NCBI GenBank assembly: GCA_001466705.2
Contig: LATX02000189.1
Coordinates: 682,001-746,000 of the forward strand
Source of the DNA: Moniliophthora roreri
Lineage: Eukaryota > Basidiomycota > Agaricomycetes > Agaricales > Marasmiaceae
Direction: 5' to 3'
Length of the DNA stretch: 64,000 nucleotides
Shown: piece by piece, positions 1 to 9,447 of the stretch
How the letters are laid out: the number at the start of each line of letters is the position of its first letter
Position numbering within the stretch: position 1 is the first letter of the stretch
The notes under the pieces: model-generated
Databases searched by the model: none
Told to the model about the DNA's origin: nothing
What the model saw: the letters and a program-made list of their open reading frames with translations, nothing else
Made by a program: the position numbers and the translations under genes

Positions 1-155
1 TTTCATTCCCACTCATTTTTTTTACATTAGCTCGGCAACGATTCTGCAATTTCCACGGCCTCCCCGCTGCCCGCCTCGACCGCGACCGCTCAGTACACCA
101 AAAGTCCTCATACAGACCTCCCCGTTCCTTGCTCATACGCATCCTCTCGCCAATA

Positions 156-1181
156 ATGTTCTCTGCTCCTGACACGCATTGTCGGGCGTTGGACAAATTA
201 TGGGTTGACCGGTTTATACACGCGACGAGTTGGAATAAGTTTATCGCAAACATGAACACCGAATGGCAAGAGTTGATCCTATTCGTACGTTCTTCCTTCC
301 CTATCTGGAACGATGACTTACAGGATATTCAGGGAACTGTGCTTCTGAACGCCAACGTCGCGTTCTTAGCCATACAGTCTGTGGATGAAGACACGGCATC
401 ACCGAACAGATCACCAGCACAGATCGCGAGTTATTTGAGCGTTGTGGCTAGTATTGGAAGTGTTATCATTGGTTTGATGCTTGCGAGAAAGAATAAGGTC
501 AAGTCGAAGGAGGCGGCTGATGATGCGGTTAGTTTTGTCTCCTTGATACTCGAACGAATGAGAACTAAACCATTAAAGGCCATCTTTTTGAATTCATTCA
601 TGACGGAAAGACTGGGATTGGAAACGCTAGCGATCCTTTATTCGGTGCCCTATGCCCTTCTCATGTGGGGGTGAGTTACGGTTACGGGGCTTTCATAGAG
701 TTTAATGATGTTCTAACCTGTCATTCATATTAGAGTGATCCTATTCCTAGCTGGGTTCTCGTTCATGTGCCTCTTCCGGTCCTCGATCACCATCCGGTTC
801 CTGATTGTCGGTGCATGGTTAATCGTTACACTCCTTGTCATCTGGTGCATCTTCACGCTTGCTAGCTGGGACCACAGGTTCAACGCAGAGAAAACGTTGT
901 GGGATTCGATCATCGATGCTATTATATCGGCTGCTCTGTCGACGAGAGACTTTGGAAACAAACAGTTGATTAGGATAGGGTTGAAGAGTAAGGAGGAAAA
1001 ACCTGAGGTGTTGAGATTGAGGGCTCCGGTACGGCGGATGAGCGAGGTGCTACGGCGAGCCTCCAGGAAGGCCACAATCTTCAGCGCGTTTAGCTTGTTG
1101 GGAAGTCCTAGTAGGCAAGGATCGACTGCATTGGATAGGAGAAGGGAAAGTACTGGAGAGACGATGGTCACGAACGTGTGA
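156..1181 (+). CDS. Multi-pass membrane protein of unknown function (basidiomycete family)
   Basis: The protein resembles a family common in agaricomycete genomes that has no known function. The first in-frame ATG is at 156; reading frame to its left begins with non-ATG codons, so the true start could lie in an exon further upstream or outside the window. Two introns are visible: 285-341 (GTACGT to ACAG, a multiple of three, so the frame reads through it) and about 675-733. After the first intron comes the best conserved-looking stretch (TVLLNANVAFLAIQSVD), then a hydrophobic segment around IASYLSVVASIGSVIIG, a loop, and two more hydrophobic segments after the second intron (ILFLAGFSFMCLF and LIVGAWLIVTLLVIWCIF). 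The C-terminal 80 residues are basic and probably cytosolic. Family resemblance is from memory; the membrane segments are seen directly. Confidence 0.7.
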
Positions 1182-1476
1182 GGAAAGAATTGAATTGTTG
1201 TGCATCTACGACTTAGTCAAGGGGTTTGTGTTTGGATATTTGCTCTATGTATCGATAGGCCTGAATTGTATTTATGCAGTGTAGACAAACAGCTGACTAC
1301 AAGATCATCCAATGACGGAAAACAACAGCGGCGAACCAAAGACAAAACCTCACACTAGATGTATGAGTAGATTCGGAAGGGTATAAACAAATAAATACTG
1401 GGGGGATATGTACACAATGCGCAACATGAAGAATATGCTCTGAACCTCCTCTCACTTGAGTCTGCCCGACATAATT
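1182..1476. other. Convergent intergenic spacer
   Basis: This is the shared 3' flank of the plus-strand membrane-protein gene and the minus-strand thaumatin-like gene. It is AT-rich with TATTTGC/ATAAATA-type stretches that could serve polyadenylation. I see no gene in it. Confidence 0.5.
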
Positions 1477-2705
1477 TTAAGGGCAGAAGGTGAGAGTGTA
1501 GTCGGCGTTCAAAGACGAGTCGCACGTCCAGAGAGCAGTACCGCTACTCTCGTCGTATGCATAAGCGTAGGAGTTGAGGCAGGCACCCTCTGCGTCGAAC
1601 AGTCAGTATTTACAATACTGGAACTACAGAAAAGCCAGCGCGTACTGAAGAGGTCGTAGGATTGAACACCGTCAGGAGGGCAGGTATTGGGGGTGCTATG
1701 TGATCCACTGCAGCAATTAGCAGAATCTTGCTGGTTTCCATCCAGGTTTGCAAAGCAGGCTGATGCGCAACCTGTTCACCGGTTCGCTTGAGGATTTACT
1801 TTACCAACTGTAATACTGTGGCGACTCACCTGCAGCTGATGCAAGCTCTCCGGGGCCTGCAGATTCACCAGCATCAGTATCTGTTGAGCTGTAGGGGAGC
1901 AATGGTATCACTAACAGGTAGCGGTCAAGTCGACCGGGCAGTCGGCCACAGGGTAGTTCACATTGTTGGTGATTGCCATGGGAATGTTAAAACCGTCGAC
2001 GAGGGAAACTAGGTTCCATGTATTAGTGAGGTGATAGGCAGTGATTCAAATGGGATTCACCATCATAGTAGTCGAGATTGCCATCCCCTTGAAGAGTCCA
2101 TTCTAGATTCCGTGTGTGAGCGAAGTAATGGGCAGCAGCTCAAACGGAATTCTACACTTGCAGGGGGTACACCTGTTCCAGCGTTCGCGTCGCATTCGAG
2201 GCCTCCATTGCAACCACCGCTGACACAGGAGGTGGGTCCGGGGTTGGTGGAAAAGTCGCATTCTTTTCGACCCTAATCAACGCTAATAAATTCATAGTGT
2301 GGGAGCCAAAGCTGTGAATAACTTGCCCAGATTCTTCCCGCCTTCCAATCGTTTGGTACGGCAAAGGATACCTCAGTACCGGGCGCTGCTTCCCATCTAT
2401 GAAATATTGCCATCAGTACAACCTCTGTGACTGTGAGGAGGCGTTTACCCGGTCGGTTGATCCGGGCGAGTGGGGCCAACGTTGGGGTCAGTGAACAACT
2501 GCGAGAAGGTCAGAAATGAGGGCGGATATTCATCGTTAGCAACATACTCCAGGCCTATGGGGTTCCAGTCAGAGATGTCTGACAATGCTTGTGGCAGATC
2601 GGGAACTTACCGAGCGGTATAGGCACAGTTGTTCCTGACTGTGAACGTACGCGCGCTGACAGTCGAGGCGACAGCAATAGGCGCGAGAGCAAAAACTCCC
2701 TTCAT
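1477..2705 (-). CDS. Thaumatin-like secreted protein, with a disturbed central exon
   Basis: Thaumatin-like proteins are secreted disulfide-rich beta-sandwich proteins; some fungal ones bind or cut beta-glucan. Exons on the minus strand: 2705-2611 (signal peptide MKGVFALAPIAVASTVSA then RTFTVRNNC), microexon 2554-2548, 2498-2449, 2396-2327, 2272-2158, 2102-2061, 2008-1830 and 1771-1646, 1589-1477. Family signatures are clear: AGRIWGRKECDFSTNPGPTS, CNGGLECD, YYDVSLVDGFNIPM, CPPDGVQSYDLF and a C-terminal FCP. The intron after AGRIW uses a GC donor (GCAAGT). Exon 2008-1830 changes frame once between CPVDLTATC and TDTDAGESAG; removing 35 nt (a possible very short intron, GTTAGT to AACAG) gives 253 aa, a normal family length. 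A usual Cys is Tyr (NNVNYPVADC) and the Cys-rich piece expected near 1890-1920 is missing. It may therefore be a young pseudogene, a diverged paralogue, or carry a sequence error. Confidence 0.72.
2548..2554 (-). other. 7-nt microexon of the thaumatin-like gene
   Basis: On the minus strand, ACCCCATAG precedes GCCTGGA, which is followed by GTATGTTGCTAAC. Including these 7 nt joins exon 1 (ending ...TAR codon split as CG) to LFTDPNVG in frame and gives TARPGLFTD, matching the TIWPALFTD shape of family members. Skipping it breaks the frame. Confidence 0.7.
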
Positions 2706-2807
2706 GATTGGCGGAAGGTCAAAGAAATGGGTAGAGAACGGCAGGTGCAGGAGAGACGTCAATCGATGCGGGGGTCAAACTGGAGAATAAGTGTTAAGAA
2801 TATGAGC

Positions 2808-2815
2808 TTTTTATA
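2808..2815 (-). promoter_or_regulatory. Probable TATA box of the thaumatin-like gene
   Basis: The minus strand reads TATAAAAAG here, about 105 nt upstream of the ATG at 2705. This is a usual distance for a TATA element with a short leader, and TATA promoters are common for secreted, inducible genes. No experimental support. Confidence 0.4.
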
Positions 2816-4083
2816 CCAGAAATAACCAGTTAATTACCCCGTTCAAAGTGCAGAGGCCTTAAGGTTACCACCTGAATGGTAGTGGAGTAAACCGTTGCAT
2901 TGCCCATGGGAGAACATATGGTGACTGAATACGGAAACCGATTTTTTTTTTGGTGAATCCAGGCCGCTGCGGAATTGAATATGTTGCGGCCTGTTCAGAA
3001 CACTTGGTCTTTTGATGGTGAACATATGCATCGAGGAATAGTCCCCATCCCGGCACTATGAAGCGTGAAAGATGGGATGATGATCATCTCGAGGATAGAA
3101 GTCGAGATGTGTCCTTAAGATTTTCTGGAGATCACAATCTCTGAAATTAAATTGAATCTGCACACATGGGATAAGAAACAAGAAAACGCACGTCGGCGTG
3201 GAGAATATACCTCGAGTTTCCAAGTTCTTGTCGTCTGACTTCCCCAGTGCTGTTGAGGAGTTAATCCGGTACTCGGATCCCATGTGTGCGAAATCTCGTC
3301 CTAAACCCCAAGAGGATTGCTTTATTATATGGCTGGTACTGTGATTCATGAAGGCCAAACAGATTTCCTGTGCGCAATGAGCATCCACCTACGCTTCAGG
3401 GCTGTGTGGACTAATCAGTACGGGTACTCATCTTTCCATGTTGAAATCAAGTCCTTGCCGAGTACTTACAATCCCATTTGCGACGGTTGACTTGGTATCA
3501 CATGAAACCCGATAAGTAATTGCAGACAGAAACAGCATTGCTGCGTGTAGGACTGTAGTTACAGAACATGAGGACTGTTACAGAACATGAGCACTAGAAG
3601 TCGTTGCGTGGGAACGCCACTTCGGCTCAATTTTCTCCGTGCAATGTGCGGAAGATGTTCCAAGGATTCTAAAAGTAAAGGGAAGTTTAGCGGATAACCG
3701 TCCCCCTGGTTTAGAGCATGGAGAAGGAGGCTGGAAATATTCAGGGATGAAAGCTGTATATCTATACTTGTTGGAAACTTTTGAGGAGCCGTCACTGGAC
3801 CAGAGTCGTAATTGGACCTTTGGTTGATTTAGATCCCAGTCCACCTAGAGGAATGTTAATGCGTCTGTGGAGGGCCTACTCAGCAGTGAATGCCACTCAA
3901 AAAATTAGGGCTTCGGACGCCCTACAACTGACTTTATTGAGTTCCGAGGTCATTCAAAGTCCTCAGGATCAGAGAGATGTGCCAGACGTTGGTGAAAGGA
4001 AACCGCCAGGAAGAGTCAAGGGCGACGGCATTTGGACGCGTTCCGACTCCCGAGCCGCGAGAATCTTTTTCCCCTCTTTCTTC
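2816..4083. other. Gene-free stretch of about 1.3 kb
   Basis: Only short, overlapping open frames on both strands occur, none with recognisable domains or paired splice sites. It holds a T9 run near 2941 and a small direct repeat at 3559-3591. The last 200 bases serve as leader/promoter of the gene starting at 4084. It could contain remnants of a decayed gene, but nothing can be supported. Confidence 0.5.
3559..3591. repeat. Short direct repeat, two copies
   Basis: The 14-mer TTACAGAACATGAG occurs at 3559-3572 and again at 3578-3591, a 19-nt period. Both copies are exact. It lies in the gene-free stretch and has no evident function. Confidence 0.75.
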
Positions 4084-4572
4084 ATGTTGTCGTCGTCCAC
4101 GGCAAATGCAGCCTTCTCTCTGGTATTCTATCTTGCCATTCCAGCATTCCTATTCTTCTATCTAATCCAGCCATGGTCCCGCAAATTTAAAATTTACGTG
4201 TTCGTCGCATATTTCGTCTGTGTGCTGGGTCGATTTGCGGCACCCATATTCGTTTTCAATATCCTGCGATGGGTAGTCATGCAGATCATACGAGGATGCA
4301 AGGCTCTAGCATGGTTCGGGTTTTACTTGACTTTCTTCATGACGGGAATGCAGTTTGTGCTCAAGGGGTTCTGGGGAGCAGTCGAGTTCTTGGAAGGGCT
4401 CGCGAAGGCCATGGATGAGCAGAAGGAGGAAGAACGCATGAAAGAAGAGGCGGAAAAAAGGGGTGCTAGAGCTCGAGCTGCCGATCCCGGTGCTACCAGT
4501 GAAGGCGAAGCTGCAGGCGATACACCCAAGAAGCACAAGGAGAACCCGAAAAAGTCGAAAAGAAAGCGATAA
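4084..4572 (+). CDS. Small multi-pass membrane protein with basic tail, unknown function
   Basis: Single-exon reading frame of 162 aa from the ATG at 4084 (MLSSSTANAAFSLVFYL). The frame stays open upstream to 3781, but that part is polar, repetitive in Ser/Arg and looks like leader sequence, so the ATG just before the first membrane segment is preferred. There are three or four hydrophobic segments: AFSLVFYLAIPAFLFFYLI, FVAYFVCVLGRFAAPIFVF, and one or two around LAWFGFYLTFFMTGMQFVL. After an acidic/basic linker (MDEQKEEERMKEEAEKRG) the protein ends in a Lys-rich tail (KKHKENPKKSKRKR) that could reach the cytosol or be an ER-retention-like basic end. I do not recognise the family. Confidence 0.6.
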   Translation: MLSSSTANAAFSLVFYLAIPAFLFFYLIQPWSRKFKIYVFVAYFVCVLGRFAAPIFVFNILRWVVMQIIRGCKALAWFGFYLTFFMTGMQFVLKGFWGAVEFLEGLAKAMDEQKEEERMKEEAEKRGARARAADPGATSEGEAAGDTPKKHKENPKKSKRKR

Positions 4573-4904
4573 ACAGGTGAGTCACCTACGCGGACTCTGT
4601 TCTTAATAAACGTTTTATTCAATCAGGAATCGTTTACAGGTATCGAGAATCATCCTAGAAGACTCAGAAGGAAAACGCGTACGCACGCGACATTGCACCT
4701 CGCACTTGTATTTCTCGCCATCCACACTTACCCAATAACTTGGCTCCTTTAAACTTCCATGAATCTTGCGCTTCTCCTATTGTATTATATATGTAATTGC
4801 TAGATATCTTCCCGAAACAATACAATTATGACTTAGTCTATGTGTAGGAGGCGTATGAGTCTATGAAACAACGCTCCGGGAAATCCGGGGTATCCGTCCC
4901 GTCT
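4573..4904. other. Convergent intergenic spacer
   Basis: The 3' flanks of the gene ending at 4572 (+) and the ferric reductase ending at 4905 (-). AT-rich with AATAAA-like words near 4606. No gene seen. Confidence 0.5.
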
Positions 4905-7900
4905 TCAGAACTCGAACTCCTCTGAAATAAGGTCGATATATCCCCGAGTGTCACCTTTTCGTACCTTCTCGGGGTCTATATGCCTGGCGACTGCTTTGCG
5001 AACCATCGCATTGAACGACGCTGGTCCACAGCCTAAGAAAATGACATTAATAATTCTGATACGTGCTGAACGAACTGGCAGACTCACATGCAACGATCAA
5101 CGATCCTTGTGCATGCTCGACCTCATCACGAAGGATCTGTTCCAAAATAGGTCTTCCTGGACGTGCGTTCATCGACACGAAAGAGACGTCCCGCATCTCC
5201 TGACTGTCGACATGTAACCTCGGCAGGGTCGATGAATCAGCCGGCGGAGTATATCCTTCTGTCGGGAAATCTCGATGATGTTGTGGTTCAACAGACATTG
5301 GCTTCTCAAAGCCATCGTATTCGTCGTTCGACTGCTGAGGCCAAGAATCCGAATTGGTCACAACATGGAGAGAAGAAGGTTGTAATGGCATGTGTGGACG
5401 TGATGGGGACGGAGGTACACTGAAAGTAACAGATGCAGTCGAGGAAGGTCTAGCTGTAAATGACGACTGAGCTAGTGGTGATTTCGGGAGTGAGGAAGTC
5501 GCTGAGGTCTGTCCGGCTGTAAATGACTGTTGGGCTAGTGGTGAGGTGGGGGGTGACTGAGAGTATATCGGTCGAGGTACAGGACTGGAGACCGAATATA
5601 GAGAATTAGGTCTTATTCCTAAATCGCTCTCTGAGGACATAATGGGCTCGTCCCTGGGTCTCGGTGAATCGCCAAGGTATAAAAGCACGCCCTCACGAGT
5701 GTTGTTCAATGATACCAAGTCCTCGTCCGGAGCAATAGGTTGTCTGAGAGGGGACAGATGGGCAGTTGGGTTAAGAGGTGAAGGTCGATGGTGAGTAGGT
5801 AGATGGAAAGCAGTATTGCCCGAAAATTGGAAGGGTGTTGCTATAGACGCTTTGGACATCCTGTCACCGGCCATGGCGGCTATCGACATTCTGTTGGCCA
5901 TCGAGAACCTGTTGCCAGCCCCAGACATCCTCGACATCCTACGGAGATAGTTTCCTTCTTTGCGCACAAGCATACTGAAGCGTGCCTCTCCTGCGAGAAT
6001 ATCATCGCGCTCATCGTCCCAGTTGGTCAAATCTAAGTTCCAGTCGTCACGGCCCGAACCAGGGTTATTATGCTCTTCATCGCCATAGTCACCGCCATAA
6101 TAGCTACTGATATCGTTACCCTCTACATCTCCCTCGGAATATACCGAATCATCCGATTCGGCGCTGTGCGTTGACCATCGCTTCGGGGGTGCGAGATGGG
6201 AGCCACTCTCCATCCGAGGCGGTGCAAGGGAACGTCTACTCGGCGATCTAGCGGTCGTGACGAACAGCTCGACTTCCAGAGCATGTTCCGGGATCATAGA
6301 CAGACATCTACGAAGTATTCCCGCGCACCACTGAATATGTGCTAGTGGGTGTTTAGCCATTTTCTGTTGAAAATAAAACAAAACATCTACATACCATACT
6401 CGCGGACAAGCCATACAAAACGAACGCGCCTGGTTTTGTATCCTTTAGATCCCATGCTACCAGGATGTCCACCCAAATGCTTGCCATCACGCCCTGCCAG
6501 GCAAAGGCAAACAAACTCGAGTATCGACAAGGCAAAGCTGACGCCGGATCCCGCCGCAAAGATCACAACGGTTGAGTAATCTCCCCACCTGGCACGAACA
6601 GAACTTCCAAATGGTCCATCAACAAACATCTTCAATAAGACACCCCGCTGCGGCATGACAGTACCATTCGGAAGCCTTTCACGAGGATCATGGTGCCCAG
6701 TCTTCTGAAGTTGCACAACGTGGTCCCATAAGTCTCTTGTCCATCCGTTCTTGCAGCGAACAAGGAAGACAATTGCACGGCCTGATGGAGCAGCCTGTTC
6801 ATCGCAAATGGAAGCTGCGGAATGATCAGAACAAGTACGGGAACATGGATGATGACAATTACCAGTGGTGAACGGGTGTGTGAGAAATCTTGACACGGAA
6901 GGGATGTTAATCAAGAAGTGTTGGCCGGGTGCCCATGACAAGAAGCCGGGGGTAATATATGTCAAACGAACGGTTGCACCAGAGAGTAGTTCTGCATGAG
7001 CGAAGCCTGGGGGCGGGGTGTACTCAAGGGCGGTTGCCGGTGCCAGCAAATTGCCATCTGAGAGATTTGCGAATCTCGGGTCAACGTATGGAGATAATGG
7101 TGGGTAACTGCCTGCAGTCGATGGAGTGATAGGAGCGTTGGAGGCGTAGTTGTATGAAATCACTGGGGCCTGCTTCTCCTTCCCAAAAAATCCGTTCATC
7201 TGGAGCCACCACATAAGTCTCCAGGACCTCTCGGCCACCCAAAGAAGAAGGGCAACCCAACACCATTCCCATACTGGGGGATGATGGAGAGCGGCAAATG
7301 TGATTGTTATTGGGACAAGAAGGATGTGAAGTCCGTAGAACGTTTCATAATGACTCTTTCGTATCGGTCTTGACGAAGAGAATATGAGCAATGTCATTGC
7401 GCCAAAAGCCTGGCAAGGCATATCAGTTTGGAGTAATTGACGGCGGGAAAGGATGAATTTGCACTCACGATCCAGCCGAACAGGAATTTCTCATATCTCC
7501 AAGCGTAAGTATAGCCTGGCTCTCCCGTCAAAGGCCGCCGGTCCGTAGCGAGTTGGATGCTCCATAAAACGACGTGTAAGGCGGACATGAGGTAAATGAG
7601 TCGCGCACACCATTTATGGAGCCAGGAAAGCTTGTCAAAGTGCATTTGGGTAGTGAAAGGGAGGGCAAAGACGGCGAACGGTGGTGCTTTGAGGGCGAAG
7701 AGGATACATAGCGGAATGAGACCGAATGCTATTAGTCCAGTTCTTCCTCCAGCAGTCCACCAAGCTTTGTTGATCTGATATTGTGGTTGGAATTGGGTAA
7801 ATAGCGAAGCGTCATAGCCTCGTGCGTGGATCTTTGCTGGAGAGAGGTCGAAAATGAAGACGTCCGGCGCAATATAATCCGGCCCAGCGAATGAGAGGAG

Positions 7901-8254
7901 TAGGGTGACAATTGGAAGTATGGCGAGGCACATCAACTGCCCGTTCGAAGGAAGCGATACCGGATACACTTTCTTGCCTGTCCTCCGAGCACGCTCGAGA
8001 ACGGAACTCCCTCTCCATGTTCTTCGTTGTATAGCCCATCTCCGCCACTGAGCGGTATAGTGCCCTCCGAGACGTTTCCCAGTCAAGTTAAGGAATGTAT
8101 AAAAGAGAAAGACAGAGCCAATGCATAACCACAGAATCCACACATAGCGACGTGAGGGTTCGCTCAACATATGCGCAACCAAATACGCAGTGACCCATTC
8201 GAGATCGTCAGTGTAGTTCGGGACTGATGGATTGGCGGTGAGATTAGTCGACAT
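4905..8254 (-). CDS. FRE: Ferric-chelate reductase (FRE / NADPH oxidase superfamily)
   Basis: Plasma-membrane haem flavoprotein that moves electrons from NADPH to extracellular ferric (and cupric) ions before uptake. Exons: 8254-7469, 7409-6863, 6814-6395, 6341-5088, 5032-4905; they sum to 3,135 nt (1,044 aa) in one frame. The N-terminal half has about seven hydrophobic segments with the expected haem histidines in WLHKW, SALHVVLW, YGLHILL and ALHHPPV. Then come the FAD-binding HPFTT motif, the NAD-binding AAGSGVSFAL, VWLVREYAHIQWC and the terminal CCGPASFNAMVRKAV. Exon 6341-5088 adds about 400 residues rich in Ser, Pro and acidic residues between the nucleotide-binding lobe and the CGP motif, much longer than in yeast FRE proteins. 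An AGATAA word, matching the GATA-factor iron-regulation site, lies about 65 bp upstream (8319-8324), which could be chance. ATX1 lies directly upstream on the same strand. Confidence 0.92.
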
Positions 8255-8573
8255 TGTAGGGAATGAGAGGGAGGGAGGGTTATTAGCAGGAAGCCCACAT
8301 CAAAGTAGCGAAGGAATAAGATAACTCCCTGACATTGACGATTCAGGCAAAACTGCCGACAATTTTTGCCAAGGTTAGGCACGGCTCTCCGGCAAAAGAT
8401 CAGCTTGCATCGGCGGCCCTAAAGCCGACGACTCTATTACTGCCAACAGGACCAGTATAGGTCAGTACTGCCAGTATAAGAGAGTATAGATCGACTTTCA
8501 ACAACTGAAACCCCAAAAAAAGTATGTACGTAGTATACAGATCGGCAAAGTTCCCAGGTAGGCCTGCGATTTC
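8255..8573. promoter_or_regulatory. Spacer holding the ferric reductase promoter
   Basis: This 319-bp gap separates the ATX1 stop from the ferric reductase start, both on the minus strand. It contains an AGATAA word at 8319-8324 and a cluster of near repeats of CTGCCA and CAGTATA between 8437 and 8490. A role in iron control is an inference only. Confidence 0.35.
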
Positions 8574-9048
8574 TCAAACGACAATCTCACCGCTCCGGAC
8601 CTGGCAAAATTGAAGGCGTGTTACGCGGTTCCTCGCTGGCCGTAATCCAAACGGACATACCTCCTTTCCAGTCTTCTTGATCCTTTCTAGGACATCTTCG
8701 TAAGGGATGGTTCCTTTGACAATAACCTCCTGCGATTCAAGGTTCACAGTGTACTCGGAAACACCTAGGAGAGCGGAAGGAGGAGAATAAGTGACGGTGA
8801 CGGGTTTTGATATCGTTGATTTGCTCACCATCAGCCTTTGCTCGCTCAAGAACTCGCGTGACGGCTCCAGAGCAGCCCGAGCAAGTCATCTAATCCGCCA
8901 ATTGCCTGATGAGACTACACGGTTCTTCCATGATCCCCTCGTACCTTCACGTCAAATTTGTAGGTGTGTGGGCCCGACTACAACAAGATTTCAGGTTCAG
9001 GGTAAACCGTTCCATTGCACTTTTCAGCCAATTTTCGAGGCTCACCAT
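8574..9048 (-). CDS. ATX1: Copper metallochaperone ATX1
   Basis: A 75-residue cytosolic copper carrier of the HMA-domain family; in yeast Atx1 hands Cu(I) to the Golgi P-type ATPase Ccc2, which loads multicopper oxidases needed for iron uptake. Five coding exons: 9048-9046, 8977-8945, 8889-8829, 8764-8661 and 8600-8574, totalling 228 nt. The first coding exon is the ATG alone, followed directly by a GTGAGC donor. The copper site MTCSGCSGAV begins exon 3, and the fold continues with VSEYTVNLESQEVIVKGTIP and IKKTGKE, as in ATX1 proteins. The length matches the family (70-75 aa). Its place directly upstream of a ferric reductase on the same strand fits a shared metal-homeostasis role, though no common promoter is seen. 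Confidence 0.93.
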
Positions 9049-9447
9049 AGCTCAAAAGTTCTAGATTACTGCCGCGTAAGCTTCGAGGACAGGATTAAAT
9101 CAAATCAGAAATACCCACATAGTCTGTGACAGATAAAGAGAAAGAGAATATATGGGTATTATCGACGTGGACGTAGAGACAAACAGTTCACAGTGACAAC
9201 CCCTTATTATAGTCGGATCGTGCTTTATCAGCCTATCAATCGCGTCATCGCCTGTTCTCATGCAGTACATATCCTTTTTGGGCTATCTTCAGGAAATTGA
9301 ATGCTGTTGTCCAAGCCATGAAGGACTAATGTCGGTATTGGAAATATCTCTGGGTATTATCGTGCATTCTACTTCCCACCTCAGTTAACACCGTTATGCA
9401 TAGTATCATGATATTTTTTTGCTTTCTAATAATAAATGTCCAAAAGG
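9049..9447. other. Intergenic spacer with ATX1 promoter and permease 3' end
   Basis: About 400 bases, AT-rich on the permease side. No coding frame of note and no RNA gene recognised. Confidence 0.45.

Noticed and set aside
725..1171. A 148-codon frame on the minus strand
   Set aside because: It mirrors the second exon of the plus-strand membrane-protein gene, which has clear membrane segments and correct splice sites.
3056..3388. A 110-codon minus-strand frame in the gene-free stretch
   Set aside because: Composition looks random, no domain, no splice partners or promoter; probably chance.
6342..6394. Shorter ferric reductase intron ending at TTTTCAACAG
   Set aside because: That 31-nt choice breaks the frame; ending the intron at CCCACTAG (53 nt) restores VREYAHIQWC, the expected family sequence.
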